Made by a program: the position numbers and the translations under genes. From assembly GCA_938017905.1 (NCBI GenBank), contig CALIKX010000047.1, forward strand, positions 1 through 64,000: a DNA stretch of 64,000 bases, given 5' to 3'. The notes below the pieces were generated by a model, which did not search any database, had not been told where the DNA came from, and saw only the letters and a program-made list of their open reading frames with translations. Shown in pieces: positions 36,701 to 44,440 of the stretch (positions within the stretch are counted from its first letter, which is position 1; each line of letters begins with the position of its first letter). The DNA comes from an uncultured Thermoleophilia bacterium (GTDB lineage: Bacteria; Actinomycetota; Thermoleophilia; Miltoncostaeales; Miltoncostaeaceae).

Positions 36701-38399
36701 GACTCACCTGCACGCCGGGGCGCATGGCGCCCAGGATGATCGGCATGCGCAGTTCACAGCGCTGCGGCGGCTCGGGCTCCACGCCCTCGATCGGCGGGCG
36801 CCGGCCCAGCACCACGCGCGTGGAGAAGTGCTCCACCTCGCGCTCGCGGTCGATTGCGGGGTTGGTGACCACGGCCACCGTCTCCTGCAGGTAGTCCGAG
36901 ATCGGGAGCGGCACGGGGGACAGCGGGCCGAGTGGGCCGTCCCACCCCAGCGATCCGATGGGCTCGGCGCCGCGGTCGGCATGGAACTGCACCTGCTGCT
37001 TGTCGCCGTCGATCCAGCCCGCCGAGGCGAGGAGGTCGGCGAGGGGCGTCTCGGCCACCTCGGCCGGGGACGTGCTCCAGTCGCCGCCCACGGGCTCGAG
37101 GCCGCCTGCGAGCCGGGCGCGGGCCTCGCGGTGGGGCAGGCCGCCCCGCGCACTGGCGCGGGCGTGGACCTCCCGCTGCACCTCGGGGTAGGTGAGCACC
37201 CGGGGTGCCCCTCCCTCGCCGGTGACGAGCGCCACCTTCTCGCCGGGGGCGAGCGGACGCGGATCCGCGGTCAGCTCATGCACGGGGACGATCCCCGGCT
37301 CGGACGACGCCACGTACATGTCTGCGGTCTCCACCCACCACAGCGGCCGGAGGCCAAGGGCATCCACCGAGAACACCATCTCGTCATAGGCGCGCGCGGC
37401 GAGCGCAACCGGACCCTGGGCGTAGGGCCCCCAGGCCTCGCGGTAGTGCACGTACAGGTCCTGCAGGTCGGTCGGCAGCCGGTGCACCTCGCCGAGGATG
37501 GGCGGGAATGCGAACTCGACGGCCTCCATGAGCGAGAGCCGCTTCTCGAAGATGAGGCCCTCGAGCAGCCGGTTGAGGTCCTGCGAGTCGGATCCGTCCC
37601 GCGTGATGGGGAGCCCCAGCTGGCGGCACTGCTCGCGCAGCTGCGCGATGGTGTTGATCTCGCCGTTGTGGCCGAGGATGGCGAACGGCTGCACGCGGCT
37701 GAAGGTGGGGTAGGTGTTGGTGGAGTACCGGTTGTGCGCGATGACCCGCGACGATCCGAAGGTGGGCTCGGCGAGCTCGGGGTAGAAGGCCGGCAGCACC
37801 ATCGGCTGGCCCAGCACCTTGTACACGCAGTCATTCGCCGAGAACGAGGCCACATGGCAGGTGAGGTCCTGCTCGATTGCCACCATCGCCCGGTAGCACT
37901 CGCGGGAGGCCGTGCCGGCGTCTCCGGCCAGGAGCGCCAGCTGCCAAAAGACCGGCGGATTCTCCGCGGCGCGGGGCCCGAGGGCCGAGCGGTCGGTGTC
38001 GCCCTCGCGGCTGATGAGGACCTCGAGACCGTGGAGGCGCGCGATGTCGATGAGGCGTGGCAGCTCGGCGTCGGCCTCGGCCGCGCCCTCGAAGAAGACG
38101 TGCGCGATCACAAACCGCGGGTCCTCGGCGAGCGCGGGGTCCAGGCCGGCCTCAGCCAGTCGCGCGGCCCAGAGCGGACGGGGGATGTCCACCTGAAGTC
38201 CGGAGCCGTCACCCTCCCCGTCCACGCTGCCGGCGCGGTGCACCATCATGTCGAGCCCGAGCAGCGCGCGCTCGACGATGTCGTGGCTGGGGAGGCCGTC
38301 CCGGGTTGCGAAGGCCGCGAGTGCGCAGGCGTCATGCTCCTGGAGCTCGGGTAGGCCGGGCGGAGGGGTCGTCGCGAACGGCGCAGGCGTCGTCGTCAA
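33783..38399 (-). CDS. gltB: Glutamate synthase large subunit
   Basis: 1538 aa from TTG 38399 (Shine-Dalgarno GAGAGG 6 nt upstream). Class II glutaminase domain (about 25-420) opening at Cys-25 in EHDACALAAFA, exposed by propeptide removal, with MMVHRAGSVDGEGDGSGL and FAILGHNGEINT. Central domain, then the FMN barrel: ISSMSFGSQ, MNGEGGE, IKIGQGAKPGEGGHLPG, LISPSNNHDLYSIEDL, LTLSGFDGGTGAARL. The [3Fe-4S] ligands CTICRGCQLDTCHVG keep CX5CX4C. A C-terminal beta-helix domain follows. It makes glutamate from glutamine and 2-oxoglutarate. The usual 'CG(V/I)' after the nucleophile is CAL here. No gltD in the window. Confidence 0.95.
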   Translation of the reverse strand: MTTTPAPFATTPPPGLPELQEHDACALAAFATRDGLPSHDIVERALLGLDMMVHRAGSVDGEGDGSGLQVDIPRPLWAARLAEAGLDPALAEDPRFVIAHVFFEGAAEADAELPRLIDIARLHGLEVLISREGDTDRSALGPRAAENPPVFWQLALLAGDAGTASRECYRAMVAIEQDLTCHVASFSANDCVYKVLGQPMVLPAFYPELAEPTFGSSRVIAHNRYSTNTYPTFSRVQPFAILGHNGEINTIAQLREQCRQLGLPITRDGSDSQDLNRLLEGLIFEKRLSLMEAVEFAFPPILGEVHRLPTDLQDLYVHYREAWGPYAQGPVALAARAYDEMVFSVDALGLRPLWWVETADMYVASSEPGIVPVHELTADPRPLAPGEKVALVTGEGGAPRVLTYPEVQREVHARASARGGLPHREARARLAGGLEPVGGDWSTSPAEVAETPLADLLASAGWIDGDKQQVQFHADRGAEPIGSLGWDGPLGPLSPVPLPISDYLQETVAVVTNPAIDREREVEHFSTRVVLGRRPPIEGVEPEPPQRCELRMPIILGAMRPGVQVSLPELRRVAAGQGVAVMEDVEAAWADRYARLPLYFSTDHSTREHIARLREAAIDAVRAGAEILVLEDRLATSQQRVCDPHLAVAAVDKALREEFDEDGVALRRRVSVVLKAVGIRNVHDIVVAIGVGANAVCPYAMVEQAVDGSPEPEAAAGRLLEGLQKGLEKVLSTLGIHEIRGYGRLVSAIGIAPEVLEILGIPGFCASEGRGLDFDRLDVLAEHGRVIRAGEDGGGKVKLPRMYPKVWKALARVANSERGYEEFAETCQALEDDQPVALRHAIGVQLAPEGERIPAGRVSSRVGEHDLPYVISSMSFGSQGETPFRAYAEAAFRADMLCMNGEGGEIRDMYGKYPKHRGVQIASGRFGVSSLLMNASEWIEIKIGQGAKPGEGGHLPGSKVTEAIAAARNATVGSDLISPSNNHDLYSIEDLAQLIDELKTANPYAKVIVKVPVVPGIGTIAVGIAKAGADVLTLSGFDGGTGAARLHALRRAGLPCEIGTVLAHHALVEAGIRDRVEIWADGGLRTAADAIKLICLGANRLGFGTASMVAIGCTICRGCQLDTCHVGIATQMDEEEAQHRGLKRFVPRVYEPAVEALMRYFTEMGEAMRRIAGEMGVDDVQELVGQSDRLAQISHHSEMDLDGLLTPTRDRTLGAHDNGERYFRPFAPPPPHRAPDAAQEALEAATVLAVEERDLTARDRNLGTDLAGVIARARTGLHTPEGLTAKVAETAPEGHAGTLVDLRFTDGAATGSGLAAFNVEGVRIRVTGGAQDGVGKCSLGGEVQVLKALSDSGEWVGGHVGKSFAYGASRGLFLIQGDADARAGIRLSGADMVLGGEPDGPIDDRIGALGARANCKGFAFEYMTGGRAVVLGDPGPWLCSGMTGGVVYVRQDDDWNLDEAAIRRRLSKAAKVSIVAIEEGDEDAMNVAELLGAYREALAASGQDAEAARLDTLIDTPGDHFVAIHPVTQQADPNLSTE

Positions 38400-38531
38400 G
38401 TGAGGCCTCTCAAGTGGAGTGGTGATTGCCGGCGCGGCACCAGGCGTCGGCCAGCCGGGGGATAGTGAAGCCGTCCGGCCCCTCACTGTCAACGGGTTGA
38501 ATGCCCCGGTTCGCGGCTACCATGGCCGCGC
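38400..38531. promoter_or_regulatory. Divergent promoters, gltB / rhomboid gene
   Basis: 132 bp. The gltB side has a perfect -35 TTGACA (38492-38487), 17-bp spacer, and TTCACT (38469-38464) as -10, giving a leader of about 58 nt with Shine-Dalgarno GAGAGG (38411-38406). The rhomboid side has TTGAAT (38497-38502), 15-bp spacer, and TACCAT (38518-38523) 8 nt from GTG 38532 (leaderless). The two -35 regions lie 4 bp apart, so polymerase binding may interfere. Confidence 0.6.
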
Positions 38532-39398
38532 GTGATCGACGACGCCCGCGACCCCGAGCCGACGGAGGACCGGTGCCACTGGCATCCGGATCGCCCGACG
38601 CTCATCTCGTGCTCGTCATGCGGCACTCCCATCTGCCCCGATTGCGCACGCGAGGCGGCCGTGGGGCTGAAGTGCCCCGACTGCGCGGGCGGGCCCCGCC
38701 CTGGTTCGGTGGGAGACCGCGCCCGGCGGCTGGACCTGGGCATGCGCTCCGGTGGCGCGCCGCTCACAGTAGGGATCATCGCCGTGTGCGTAGCGGTGGC
38801 GATCGTCGAGCTGGCGCAGGGGGTCACGATCTCCGGGGCGAACGCCGGCATCGCGGTGGACCTGGGCCTTTACGGACCGTTCGTCGCGGATGGCCAGTGG
38901 TACCGCATCATCACATCGGCCTTCGTGCACGCCGGCCTGATCCACCTCCTGTTCAACATGATCGTGCTGTGGTGGCTGGGCGGTGCGCTGGAGCGCTATG
39001 CCGGCACGACGCGCTTCGGGGCGATCTACCTGGCCAGCGTCGTCTGGGGAGCTGCGGGCGCGCTGCTGCTGGCTCCCGACGCCCTGACGGTGGGGGCCTC
39101 GGGTGGCATCTACGGCCTCATGGCGGCGCTGCTGGTGCTCGAGCGCCAGCAGGGGATCGCGCTCCTGGGCTCGAGCGTGGGGGTGTTCCTGCTGCTGAAC
39201 CTCGCGATCACCTTCGTGATCCCGGGCATCTCCATCGGCGGCCACCTGGGCGGGCTGCTCGGGGGCTTCCTGGCTGCCCTTGCGCTGTCGGCGCTGGGCC
39301 GCGGCCACATGGCCTACGGCCGGCTGGCCCCCGCGGTGGTGGCGGCGATGGCGGGCGTGCTGATCGGCGGGTTCGCGCTGGCGGTGGTGGTCGCCTAG
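38532..39398 (+). CDS. Rhomboid family intramembrane serine protease with zinc-finger N-terminus
   Basis: 288 aa from GTG 38532. Residues about 14-55 carry CHWHPDRPTLISCSSCG, CPDC and CPDC, a B-box-like zinc module common on actinobacterial rhomboids. Six or seven membrane helices follow, with FVHAGLIHLLFNMIVLWWL, the nucleophile in VGASGGIYGLMAALL (GXSG) and the base His in SIGGHLGGLLGG. The Ser-His dyad is intact, so it should cleave within membranes. Substrate unknown. Stop shares CTAG with the M42 gene. Confidence 0.92.
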   Translation: MIDDARDPEPTEDRCHWHPDRPTLISCSSCGTPICPDCAREAAVGLKCPDCAGGPRPGSVGDRARRLDLGMRSGGAPLTVGIIAVCVAVAIVELAQGVTISGANAGIAVDLGLYGPFVADGQWYRIITSAFVHAGLIHLLFNMIVLWWLGGALERYAGTTRFGAIYLASVVWGAAGALLLAPDALTVGASGGIYGLMAALLVLERQQGIALLGSSVGVFLLLNLAITFVIPGISIGGHLGGLLGGFLAALALSALGRGHMAYGRLAPAVVAAMAGVLIGGFALAVVVA

Positions 39399-40435
39399 GA
39401 GCCATCGAGCAGGCGGTGTGCCTCCTCGATGAGGGCGATGGTGAGGTCCACCGCGGCGTCCACGTCGCCCGGGTGACAGGCCTCGACACTGGTGTGCACG
39501 TAGCGCGTGGGGATGGAGATGCAGCCGGCGATCGCCCCGCGCCCGCTCATCTGCAGGCTGGCGGTGTCGGTGCCCCCCTTGTTCGACACATGCAGTTGAT
39601 GCGGAATCCCCCGTTCCTCCGCAAGGGCGATGAGCAGGTCCACCAGCCCCCGGTGCCCGATGGCGCTGGCGTCCATCACGCGGATCGCGGCGCCCTCGCC
39701 GAGCCGGGTGGAGGGCCCGCTGGCGGGCGTGCCGGGACCGTCGTCCGCCGGGCAGGTATCGATGGCCACCGCGATGTCGGGTGCGATCCGGTGCGTGGCC
39801 GTCCGCGCCCCGCGGAGCCCCACCTCCTCCTGCGCGGTGGCCGTGGCGTGCAGTTCCATCGGCACCGGTCCCGTCGCGCGCACGGCCTGGAGCATCACGT
39901 ACACGCCCACGCGATCGTCCAGTGCCTTGCCAGTGACGAGCTCGCCCACCTCGGCCAGGCGACGCACGCGCGAGGCCACGTCACCGGGCCGCACGACCTC
40001 GCGCGCGCGGTCGCCCGGTAGCCCGAGGTCGATCGTGAGGTCCTCCATCTTCGGGGCCTTGCCCCGCGCTGCGGCGTCCAGCAGGTGCACCGGGGTGGTC
40101 CCCACGATGCCCGGCACGTCCTGCGCGCCGTGGATCAGCACGCGCTGGCCCACCAGCGTGCGCGCGTCCCAGCCCCCGAGGGGGACGAACGAGGCGAAGC
40201 CGCGGTCATCGACATGGGTGATCATGAGCCCGATCTCATCCATGTGGGCGGCCAGCATGAGGCGCCCCCTCGACGTGCCGGCCGCGGCGCGCACGCCGTC
40301 CAGGCACCCCATCGCGAGGTCGTCGACGCGGTCGGTCGTCTCGCCCAGGTGCCGTCGCACGATCTCCCGCACCCGGTCCTCCGCTCCGGGCGGGCCGGAT
40401 GCCTCGGTGAGTTCGGCGAGCAGGGCAGAGTCCAT
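39395..40435 (-). CDS. M42 family metallo-aminopeptidase
   Basis: 346 aa. The two-zinc M42 site is visible: LAAHMDEIGLMI, KALDDRVGVYV, ATAQEEVGLRGART, VAIDTCPA and PTRYVHTSVE. The inserted domain (GKAPKMEDLTIDLGL) is typical of the glutamyl-aminopeptidase/TET group, which forms dodecamers and trims peptides in the cytosol. It follows a small membrane-protein gene by 16 bp in a three-gene minus-strand unit. Confidence 0.9.
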   Translation of the reverse strand: MDSALLAELTEASGPPGAEDRVREIVRRHLGETTDRVDDLAMGCLDGVRAAAGTSRGRLMLAAHMDEIGLMITHVDDRGFASFVPLGGWDARTLVGQRVLIHGAQDVPGIVGTTPVHLLDAAARGKAPKMEDLTIDLGLPGDRAREVVRPGDVASRVRRLAEVGELVTGKALDDRVGVYVMLQAVRATGPVPMELHATATAQEEVGLRGARTATHRIAPDIAVAIDTCPADDGPGTPASGPSTRLGEGAAIRVMDASAIGHRGLVDLLIALAEERGIPHQLHVSNKGGTDTASLQMSGRGAIAGCISIPTRYVHTSVEACHPGDVDAAVDLTIALIEEAHRLLDGS

Positions 40436-40451
40436 CAGGCAGCCGTTCCCA

Positions 40452-40847
40452 TCAGGCTCCGGCCCCCGCGGTGTCGTCGGCGAACGGGTCGCGGATGGCC
40501 CACAGCGCGAGGTTCGCGGCCACGAGCGTGACGAGCCCGGGGATCAGCCAGATGCCGCCGCACGCGAGGAAGCCCCCGCAGCCGCCGATGTAGAGGAGCG
40601 TGCTGCCCAGGGCCGGCGACCGCCGGACCACGATCGCCCCTCCCACCGTGACGATGGCCATGAGGAAGGCAACGGCGCCGGCCCAGCCCCCGGTGCGGTA
40701 GTCGAAGGTGTAGAAGATGCCCCCGAGCGAGAAGGCATCGATCGCCACGAAGGCGGCGAGCACGCTCAGCACGGCGCCCACCCCGCCGATGACGGCGCAG
40801 GCGGGGCGCAGGTGCTGCTGCAGCGAGGCCACCCGGCCGGTGCTCAT
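40452..40847 (-). CDS. Small four-helix membrane protein of unknown function
   Basis: 131 aa from ATG 40847 (ATGA overlap with the oxidoreductase stop). Hydrophobic segments: ACAVIGGVGAVLSVLAAFVA, GGWAGAVAFLMAIVTVGGAI, and the double segment LLYIGGCGGFLACGGIWLIP plus GLVTLVAANLALWAI. Only short polar ends. No family recognised. Probably co-translated with the upstream quinone oxidoreductase gene. Confidence 0.7.
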   Translation of the reverse strand: MSTGRVASLQQHLRPACAVIGGVGAVLSVLAAFVAIDAFSLGGIFYTFDYRTGGWAGAVAFLMAIVTVGGAIVVRRSPALGSTLLYIGGCGGFLACGGIWLIPGLVTLVAANLALWAIRDPFADDTAGAGA

Positions 40848-41857
40848 CCGCAGTCGAGGACGAGCTTGCCGAAGTGCAGGCCCGCCTCCTCGCGTGCATG
40901 GGCCTCCGCGGCCTCGGCGAGCGGGCGCACGGTGTCGATGACCGGGGTCCAGTCCTGTGCATCCACGGCGTTCAGCAGCGCGCGGAACTCGGCCGGGCTG
41001 CCCATGGTGGTGCCCAGCAGGCCCACCTGGCCGAGGGTGACGGGACGGACCATCATCTCCACCTTGGCCCCGCCCGTGCCGCCGAATACCACCACGCGTC
41101 CGCCGGGAGCGCAGGAATCGATGCTGCCCGCCCATGTAGAGCCGACGGAGTCGATCACCACATCCACGCCACCGCCGTTGGCCTCCTTCACCGCCGCGGG
41201 CCAGTCGTCGCCGGCCGTGGCGTAGTTCACGCCCGCGTCGGCGCCGAGGGCCGCCGCCCGCTCGAGCTTCTCGTCGGATGATGAGGTCACGACTACGCGG
41301 CAGCCGGCCGCCTTGGCCAGGTTGAGGGCGAAGGTGGCGACGCCGCCGCCGATGCCGATGACCAGCACCGTCTCGCCGGGGCGCGCCTGCCCCCGCGTGA
41401 ACAGCGCCCGCCATGCCGTGAGCCCTGCCAGCGGCAGCGCGGCGGCCTCGTGCCACGAGAGGCGCGCGGGCTTCGGGAACACGTTGGCCGCGGGGATCAC
41501 GATCTGCTCGGCGTAGGTGCCCTGGTCCGGGCCACCGAGGATCCGGAAGCCCCGGCCGGGCGCACGCTGGTCATCCCCCCAGGAGAGCGAGGGCAGGATG
41601 ATGACTTCATCGCCCTCCGCGACCCCGGTGACCCCGGCGCCCACCGCGTGCACGACCCCGGCACCGTCGGAGCCCGGCGTGAGAGGCAGGGGCACCTTCG
41701 CGACGCCCTTTCGCACGAAGATATCGCGACGGTTGAGCGCCGCGGCCCGCAGGGCCACCACGACCTCACCGGGTCCGGGCTGCGGGTCGGGGACGTCCTC
41801 GAGCACCAGGACCTCGGGCCCCCCGGGCTCGTGCATGCGGATCGCCTTCAAAGCCAT
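40844..41857 (-). CDS. MDR-family quinone oxidoreductase-like protein
   Basis: 337 aa. Medium-chain dehydrogenase fold: MHEPGGPEVLVLEDVPDPQP, AAALNRRDIFVRKG, PGSDGAGVVHAVG, LSWHEAAALPLAGLTAWRAL, VLVIGIGGGVATFALNLAKA (NADPH-binding Rossmann loop), GVDVVIDSVGSTW. The catalytic and structural zinc cysteines of alcohol dehydrogenases are absent, so an NADPH-dependent quinone or enone reductase is the better call. Classic Shine-Dalgarno AGGAGG (41865-41860) and -10 TAACCT (41891-41886). Confidence 0.88.
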   Translation of the reverse strand: MALKAIRMHEPGGPEVLVLEDVPDPQPGPGEVVVALRAAALNRRDIFVRKGVAKVPLPLTPGSDGAGVVHAVGAGVTGVAEGDEVIILPSLSWGDDQRAPGRGFRILGGPDQGTYAEQIVIPAANVFPKPARLSWHEAAALPLAGLTAWRALFTRGQARPGETVLVIGIGGGVATFALNLAKAAGCRVVVTSSSDEKLERAAALGADAGVNYATAGDDWPAAVKEANGGGVDVVIDSVGSTWAGSIDSCAPGGRVVVFGGTGGAKVEMMVRPVTLGQVGLLGTTMGSPAEFRALLNAVDAQDWTPVIDTVRPLAEAAEAHAREEAGLHFGKLVLDCG

Positions 41858-41908
41858 TTCCTCCTGTGGGAGTCGGTGGTGGGTGAGGTTACCCGCACGC
41901 CGTGGTGG

Positions 41909-43027
41909 TCAGCCGGATGGGCGGGTGGCGTCGAGCATGGGCGCGATCGTCACGTCCACGCCGTCGCGGCGCCATGCGACCGTGGTGGCCCCGGTCGCAT
42001 GGCCGATCGGCTGCCCCGCGGTGACGGCGACGCCCTCGCTGATGCCGGGTTCGTAGGAGGCCAGCGGACTCATGCCGATCACGTCACGTCCCGGTCCCTG
42101 CACCCAGAACCCGATGCCCGCGGAGGCGTCATCGGCCGCGGCCCGGCGGAGCGTGCCGGTGATGGGAGCGACCACACGGGCACCGGGTGCCGAGGTGATT
42201 GTGCTGCTGCCCTGCCCGCCGGGCGCATGGCTCAGGGGCGAGCCCTCCGGCGGTGCGATGGGGAAGGCAAAGCCCGCCAGAACCGCGGGTGCGCCGGTGC
42301 GGGGATCGCCGCCGCCGGTCGGCCCGGAGCCGGTCGTGACCGGCGGCCTGCCGCCCCACATCACCACGACGCCGGGGCCATCAGTGGGCGTGACCGCGGG
42401 AATGACCGCGGGGACCGCTGCAGCGCCGGGTGCGGCGGGAGCCGCGGTGGCCCCGGCGGGCGCGCATGCGGGCGAAGCATCCTGCGCCGACGCCTGGATG
42501 GGGCGACCGGGGTCGCCCCCGAGGGTGGTGAAGAAGGCGGACACGCCCGACGGCCATGCGCCATTCAGCCCTCCCGGGTCGTTCGCGGCGCCGACGGGTG
42601 CCCACCGCGCACCGATCTGCGGGATCGTGACCAGGCCATCGCCGGCGTAGCGCGCGAGCGTGCGCGCGGCCATCGCGATGGCATCCGACTCGTCATCGAA
42701 CGCGATGCCGGGCCCGAGGCCGAACGGATTGCGGATCGCCTGGGCAGGCCCATAGGTCTCGAGCATGGTCTCGTGCGCCGCGATGGCGACCAGAGCCCGC
42801 GGGTCGATGTCGTTCGCGAGGCCCTCCCGCACGAAGGTGGCTCCGTCACCGGCCAGCGGGCTGCCGGCCGCGGCCAACTGCGCGTCGAGTGCGCGGGCGT
42901 CGGCCTGCCCCGTGCATCGCAGGGAGTCCGCCCACGTTCCGGCCGACCCGCCGGCGGCGGCGACCAGGACGATGCCGGCCGCCACGAGGGCGACCCCGGC
43001 AATGCGCACAGGGCGGAGAGGCGTCAT
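41909..43027 (-). CDS. Secreted wall-associated protein with lysozyme-like and inactive M23-like domains
   Basis: 372 aa. N-terminal signal segment IAGVALVAAGIVLVAAAGGS. Residues about 55-170 resemble a glucosaminidase/lytic-transglycosylase fold: FVREGLANDIDPRALVAIAA, HETMLETYGPAQAIRNPFGL, with Glu in HET as a possible acid. A long Pro/Ala/Gly linker leads to about 100 residues with an M23-like pattern (GARVVAPITGTLRRAA, ISEGVAVTAGQPIGHA), but the zinc ligands HX3D and HXH are missing. Leaderless-type TATGGT (43041-43036) 8 nt from the ATG. Likely binds or cuts peptidoglycan. Confidence 0.65.
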   Translation of the reverse strand: MTPLRPVRIAGVALVAAGIVLVAAAGGSAGTWADSLRCTGQADARALDAQLAAAGSPLAGDGATFVREGLANDIDPRALVAIAAHETMLETYGPAQAIRNPFGLGPGIAFDDESDAIAMAARTLARYAGDGLVTIPQIGARWAPVGAANDPGGLNGAWPSGVSAFFTTLGGDPGRPIQASAQDASPACAPAGATAAPAAPGAAAVPAVIPAVTPTDGPGVVVMWGGRPPVTTGSGPTGGGDPRTGAPAVLAGFAFPIAPPEGSPLSHAPGGQGSSTITSAPGARVVAPITGTLRRAAADDASAGIGFWVQGPGRDVIGMSPLASYEPGISEGVAVTAGQPIGHATGATTVAWRRDGVDVTIAPMLDATRPSG

Positions 43028-43080
43028 GCGCCGCCACCATAGCCGCGTCGCCCGGCGCCGTCACCGGATAGCGTGGCAGC
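43028..43080. promoter_or_regulatory. Divergent leaderless promoters, wall protein / small membrane protein
   Basis: 53 bp. Minus: TATGGT (43041-43036), 8 nt from ATG 43027. Plus: TAGCGT (43069-43074), 6 nt from GTG 43081. No Shine-Dalgarno on either side. Confidence 0.5.
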
Positions 43081-43266
43081 GTGTCATCCCCGGGATCCCC
43101 ATCGCGCGCGGTGGCCATCACCATGATCGTGCTGACGGCACTGGCCTTCATCGGCGTGCTGGTTGGCCTCGCGATCGGGCAGGTGGCCGTCGCCGGGGCA
43201 TCGGGCCTCGTGCTCGTGCTGCTCTGGTTCGTACTGCGCGCCATCCAGAAGCGCGGCGATGCCTAG
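43081..43266 (+). CDS. 61-aa two-helix membrane protein
   Basis: MSSPGSPSRAVAITMIVLTA, then LAFIGVLVGLAIG and LVLVLLWFVLRAIQKRGDA: two hydrophobic helices with a short loop and a basic cytoplasmic end. GTG 43081 has the leaderless hexamer TAGCGT 6 nt before it. Stop shares CTAG with the VKOR gene. No function recognised; the promoter pattern and CTAG overlap argue that it is a real gene despite its size. Confidence 0.65.
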   Translation: MSSPGSPSRAVAITMIVLTALAFIGVLVGLAIGQVAVAGASGLVLVLLWFVLRAIQKRGDA

Positions 43267-43688
43267 GTCGTGAGGTCCCCGGCCCGCACCACGCGGGCGA
43301 CCGCCACGGCGAGGGCGAGGAGCATCACCACGAGGCTGGCCATGCACCACGGGCAGATGGCCTCGATGAGGAAGAGCTCGGCGTACAGCAGCCAGAGCGA
43401 GAAGAGCACGCCGCCCACCGAGGTGACGAGGCCGAGCAGCCGGCCCCAGAAGCCGGGGATGAGGGCCGATGTCAGCATGAGGGCGTACGTGATGAACCCG
43501 AGGTACGACAGCGACACGCCGAAGATCTGGGCGTATTCGGAGTTCTGCACGGTCGCGCAGCCGCCGCCGATGACGCATGCCGGGGATCCGCCGGTCAGGC
43601 GTTCCCACGAGAGGTAGCCCGTGATCCCCAGCCCGAGCACGGCGAGGACGCCGTGCGCGATGCGCAGGGCGCCCGCGCTGGAATTCAG
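43263..43688 (-). CDS. Vitamin K epoxide reductase (VKOR) family protein
   Basis: 141 aa if started at CTG 43688, which overlaps the dsbA stop as CTGA and has GAGG 7-10 nt upstream. The first ATG/GTG/TTG in frame (GTG 43640) would cut off half of the first helix LRIAHGVLAVLGLGITGYLS. The loop cysteines (ACVIGGGC) and active-site CPWC are present on a four-helix bundle, with SLSYLGFITYALML between. Bacterial VKOR reoxidises DsbA using (mena)quinone, and the neighbouring gene encodes that DsbA partner. Confidence 0.85.
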   Translation of the reverse strand: MNSSAGALRIAHGVLAVLGLGITGYLSWERLTGGSPACVIGGGCATVQNSEYAQIFGVSLSYLGFITYALMLTSALIPGFWGRLLGLVTSVGGVLFSLWLLYAELFLIEAICPWCMASLVVMLLALAVAVARVVRAGDLTT

Positions 43689-44377
43689 CGGACCGCCTCG
43701 ATCGCCGCGAGCACCTCGTCGGCATCCTTGGCGCCTGCGATGACCTCCTTGCCGCCCGGCCCGGTGATGATGAACGTGGGCGTGGCGTTCACGCCGTTCG
43801 CGGTGGCCCGGTCGGCGACGGCGAACAGCTGATCGCCGGAGGCGTCACCGGAGCGCGCCGTGTTCCAAGCCGCCGTGTCCAGGCCCGGGGTGCTGCCGGC
43901 GATACCGGTCAGGAGATCCTCCGTGACCCACCCCTTGTTCTCCTCGCCCTGGTTGGCGTAGAGGATCTCGGTGAAGGCGAAGCCGCGGTCCTGCTCGGCC
44001 GCCGCCGCGATGGCGATGGCGGCAGTGGAGGAGTCGGGGCCGAGGAACGTGAGCGGCTCGATGATGAGGCGCGCCGTGCCGTCCGTGACCGGCCCCGCGA
44101 TCACGGCCGGGATGATGTCCTCGCTGGCCGACTTGCACACCGGGCACTGCGGGTCGATGAACTCGCGGACCGTCACCGGTGCGCCGGGCTTCCCGATGGC
44201 GAAGCCGTCCTGCGGCAGTCCCTTGGTGAGGGCCACCACCGCGTCGGCCCCCCGGATCTCGGAGGCCGTGGGTTCAGACGACGAATCGCCCCCGGAGACG
44301 CTCACGACGATGAGCGCGACCACGATGGCGACGACCGCCACCACCGCCCCGCCGATCAGCCATCCATTGCGTGACAC
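43685..44377 (-). CDS. Membrane-anchored DsbA-like thiol oxidoreductase
   Basis: 230 aa from GTG 44377. GGAGGG (44390-44385) is 7 nt from this GTG but only 1 nt from the ATG at 44383, so the GTG is preferred. An N-terminal anchor (WLIGGAVVAVVAIVVALIVV) leads to a thioredoxin fold with CPVC in REFIDPQCPVCKSASEDIIP and the cis-Pro in VNATPTFIITG. This matches the mycobacterial DsbA/DsbF-type oxidases that insert disulfides into exported proteins and are recycled by VKOR. Confidence 0.9.
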   Translation of the reverse strand: MSRNGWLIGGAVVAVVAIVVALIVVSVSGGDSSSEPTASEIRGADAVVALTKGLPQDGFAIGKPGAPVTVREFIDPQCPVCKSASEDIIPAVIAGPVTDGTARLIIEPLTFLGPDSSTAAIAIAAAAEQDRGFAFTEILYANQGEENKGWVTEDLLTGIAGSTPGLDTAAWNTARSGDASGDQLFAVADRATANGVNATPTFIITGPGGKEVIAGAKDADEVLAAIEAVR

Positions 44378-44440
44378 GCGCATGCCCTCCGGTGTTGCCT
44401 CCGTCGCCCGCTGCCACGGACGACGGCATCATCGCACGAA

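Noticed and set aside
34323-38354. Two long plus-strand open frames (612 and 721 codons) opposite gltB
   Set aside because: Antisense shadows of gltB; no motif, unusual composition, no start signals.
38400-38492. N-terminal extension of gltB to 38492
   Set aside because: Would contain the TTGACA/TTCACT promoter and lacks the family's N-terminal pattern; TTG 38399 has a Shine-Dalgarno and places Cys-25 correctly.
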